This document shows positions 7,701 to 9,358 of a stretch of 9,358 nucleotides of DNA, piece after piece. Both the position numbers and the translations under genes were made by a program. Each line of letters begins with the position of its first letter. Within the stretch, counting starts at the first letter, position 1. Origin of the DNA: an uncultured Actinomycetes bacterium (GTDB lineage Bacteria > Actinomycetota > Actinomycetes > Nanopelagicales > Nanopelagicaceae); the NCBI GenBank assembly GCA_903839585.1, contig CAIMCU010000205.1:1-9358 (forward strand), given 5' to 3'. The notes beneath the pieces were generated by a model, which did not search any database, was not told where the DNA came from, and was given only the letters and a program-made list of their open reading frames with translations.

Positions 7701-8548
7701 GCCTTTACGAAAAAGAGATCACCAACTGGTTTAAGAAGAACCAACGTGATCTTCCATGGCGAAAAACCGATGTATGGGGCGTACTTGTAAGCGAAATAAT
7801 GTTGCAACAAACTCCGGTGGCTCGAGTTCTTCCTGTTTACACCGAATGGATGAAGCGTTGGCCAACACCAAGAGATATGGCTAAAGCCAGTGGCGGAGAT
7901 GTCATTACTGCGTGGGGACGTCTTGGTTATCCCCGTAGAGCGCTTCGATTGCTTGAGTGCGCAAAGGTAATCTCAAGCGATTACAACAACCGTATTCCAG
8001 AGACTGAGATGGAGCTTCGTAAACTTCCAGGCATCGGTGAGTACACAGCGGCTGCGATCGTGGCCTTTGCATTTAAAGAACGATCTCTAGTTTTGGATAT
8101 AAACATTCGAAGGCTCTTTGCCCGTGCAATCGATGGTGTTGAAGTACCAACTTCCTCTATTAACAAATCAGAGCGCAAGGATCGAGCCGCTCTTATACCT
8201 ACACGTAATCCACATCTTTGGGCTGCTGCGACGATGGAGCTTGGAGCTCTAATTTGTACAGCCGCAAAACCAAAGTGCGAACTCTGTCCCATCGCCAACC
8301 AGTGCAGATGGAGATCCTTGGATTATCCAAAGTCAGATGCCCCAAAGCGCACACAGTCATGGAATGGAACTGATCGACAGTGCAGAGGTATAATTGTTCA
8401 GGCTCTGCGTGAGAACAAAACGGTTTCAAAGAAGGAGCTATCAAAGCTATGGTCACTGCAACCTCAGTTTGAGAAGGCGCTTGTGAGCCTTGAAAAGGAT
8501 GGCTTGATTACCTCGCCAAAGAAGAGTTACTACTCACTTCCTCACTAA
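7697..8548 (+). CDS. mutY: A/G-specific adenine glycosylase MutY
   Basis: MutY excises adenine mispaired with 8-oxoguanine and so prevents G:C to T:A changes. The 283 residues show the catalytic Glu33 in SEIMLQQT, the GRLGYPRRA segment at 74-82, the helix-hairpin-helix LPGIGEYTA at 110-118, and the catalytic Asp134 in VLDINIRRL. The [4Fe-4S] ligands are C187, C194, C197 and C203 with the standard C-X6-C-X2-C-X5-C spacing. The helix-hairpin-helix Tyr116 falls where Bacillus-type MutY has its active-site Tyr and E. coli MutY has Ser. After the cluster come about 80 residues, including GTDRQCRG and a possible small winged helix ending at YYSLPH. I see no FSH-type motif of the MutT-like 8-oxoG recognition domain, and the protein is about 70 residues shorter than E. 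coli MutY; short versions are usual in actinobacteria. The ATG overlaps the radA stop as ATGA and GGTGA directly abuts it, so expression probably depends on translational coupling. Confidence 0.95.
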   Translation: MSLYEKEITNWFKKNQRDLPWRKTDVWGVLVSEIMLQQTPVARVLPVYTEWMKRWPTPRDMAKASGGDVITAWGRLGYPRRALRLLECAKVISSDYNNRIPETEMELRKLPGIGEYTAAAIVAFAFKERSLVLDINIRRLFARAIDGVEVPTSSINKSERKDRAALIPTRNPHLWAAATMELGALICTAAKPKCELCPIANQCRWRSLDYPKSDAPKRTQSWNGTDRQCRGIIVQALRENKTVSKKELSKLWSLQPQFEKALVSLEKDGLITSPKKSYYSLPH

Positions 8549-8580
8549 CCTATTTTTAATACTATTTTCAAAAGGGTTAG
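8545..8580. terminator. weak hairpin in the mutY/clpC convergent gap, possible bidirectional terminator
   Basis: CTAACC (8545-8550) and GGTTAG (8575-8580) are perfectly complementary. The stem continues with a T-G pair, one bulged A, and TTTT (8553-8556) against AAAA (8570-8573). The loop is about 13 nt. It overlaps the mutY stop codon and lies just after clpC on the other strand, where a shared terminator would be expected. The stem is AU-rich and no run of U follows on either strand, so it is weak as an intrinsic terminator. Confidence 0.3.
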
Positions 8581-8583
8581 AGA

Positions 8584-9358
8584 TTACGCGGTTGGTGCCT
8601 CTGCTAAATCCCCTGGTGAGTCTGGAGTGCTTGCTTTAGCGTTACCAGAGAAGGTGAACTTCGCATCTGCATCTTCGCCCTCAACATCTACAACGATGAT
8701 TTCACCAGCGTTGAGCTCGCTAAAGAGAATTCGCTCAGAGAGCGCATCCTCAATCTCGCGCTGAATAACGCGGCGCAGTGGACGCGCTCCAAGTAGTGGG
8801 TCGTATCCACGTGCAGCAAGGAGATCCTTTGCAGCTTGTGTGAGTTCGATGCCCATGTCCTTTGCCTTCAAGCGCTCATCAAGGTTTGCGATCATCAAAT
8901 CAACGATCTGAATAATCTGCTCCTTGTTGAGCTGGTGGAAGACGATGACATCATCGATACGGTTGAGGAACTCTGGGCGGAAGTGGTTCTTGAGCTCATC
9001 ACTTACCTTGCCCTTCATCCGCTCATAATTTGTTAAATCATCACCGGTATTGGCAAAGCCAAGACCAAGGCTCTTGGAGATATCGCGAGTACCAAGGTTG
9101 GTTGTCATGATGATGATCGTGTTTTTAAAGTCAACGGTGCGACCTTGTGCATCTGTTAGGCGACCATCTTCGAGTACCTGCAACAGTGAGTTGAAGATAT
9201 CTGGGTGCGCTTTTTCAATCTCATCAAAGAGCACAACAGAGAATGGACGTCGACGAACCTTTTCAGTGAGCTGTCCGCCCTCGTCGTATCCAACATACCC
9301 CGGAGGTGCACCGAAGAGACGTGAGGCTGTGTGGCGCTCTGAGTACTCAGACATATCA
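8584..9358 (-). CDS. clpC: ATP-dependent Clp protease ATP-binding subunit ClpC, C-terminal part (5' end cut off by window)
   Basis: The visible 258 codons are the second AAA+ domain (D2) of a ClpC/Hsp100 unfoldase that feeds substrates to ClpP. Residues here are counted from the Met at 9354, which is internal: the preceding codon is Asp, matching the DMSEY context of the family, so the gene continues to the right. Visible elements are: pore loop GYVGYDEGG at 19-27; Walker B VVLFDEIEKAH at 40-50; sensor 1 TTNLG at 84-88; a ClpP-docking LGF-type loop at 98-100; arginine finger FLNRIDD with R132; and sensor 2 GARPLRR at 189-195. The D2 Walker A lies outside the window. The tail VEGEDADAKFTFSG followed by a low-complexity acidic and Ala/Pro-rich end is like actinobacterial ClpC and unlike ClpB. 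The protein should be around 800-850 residues overall. The gene is convergent with mutY. Confidence 0.95.
   Translation of the reverse strand, partial: DMSEYSERHTASRLFGAPPGYVGYDEGGQLTEKVRRRPFSVVLFDEIEKAHPDIFNSLLQVLEDGRLTDAQGRTVDFKNTIIIMTTNLGTRDISKSLGLGFANTGDDLTNYERMKGKVSDELKNHFRPEFLNRIDDVIVFHQLNKEQIIQIVDLMIANLDERLKAKDMGIELTQAAKDLLAARGYDPLLGARPLRRVIQREIEDALSERILFSELNAGEIIVVDVEGEDADAKFTFSGNAKASTPDSPGDLAEAPTA

Noticed and set aside
7981..8298. 105-codon minus-strand open frame inside mutY.
   Set aside because: It is antisense to the catalytic and Fe-S regions of mutY and has no domain features.
1..9358. tRNA, rRNA, riboswitch, CRISPR array, insertion sequence or attachment site.
   Set aside because: Almost every base is inside one of five conserved genes, the gaps are 43 and 35 bp, and I saw no arrays of repeats or terminal inverted repeats.

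Overview
The window is a gene-dense bacterial chromosome segment holding five protein genes, all devoted to DNA repair, recombination or protein quality control. The pairing of an AdnA-like and an AdnB-like helicase-nuclease, a ClpC with an actinobacterial-style C-terminus, and a short Fe-S MutY point to an actinomycete. Base composition looks roughly balanced (not counted), genes overlap by ATGA, and the intergenic gaps are only 35-43 bp. I infer a streamlined low-to-mid-GC actinobacterium, for example a freshwater Nanopelagicales-type lineage. The lineage is a guess from style; the phylum is better supported.

Layout from left to right. On the minus strand, positions 6289 to 1 carry adnA followed by adnB, overlapping by 4 bp. 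adnB runs off the left edge and lacks only its extreme C-terminus. A 43-bp divergent region (6290-6332) separates adnA from the plus-strand pair radA-mutY, which also overlap by 4 bp. After mutY a 35-bp convergent gap with a weak hairpin is followed by the 3' part of clpC on the minus strand, which runs off the right edge.

How the genes fit together. AdnAB processes double-strand-break ends to give 3' single strands for RecA. RadA is a RecA-like branch-migration helicase that acts later in the same recombination pathway. MutY removes adenine opposite 8-oxoguanine. ClpC is the unfoldase partner of ClpP. The divergent arrangement places end resection and branch migration under back-to-back promoters.

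Nothing in the window looks like a new biological system, mobile element, CRISPR array or RNA gene. The points most worth a second look are a degenerate helicase motif III in AdnA, the direct radA-mutY junction where many actinobacteria carry disA, and a tightly packed divergent promoter that probably makes a leaderless radA transcript.
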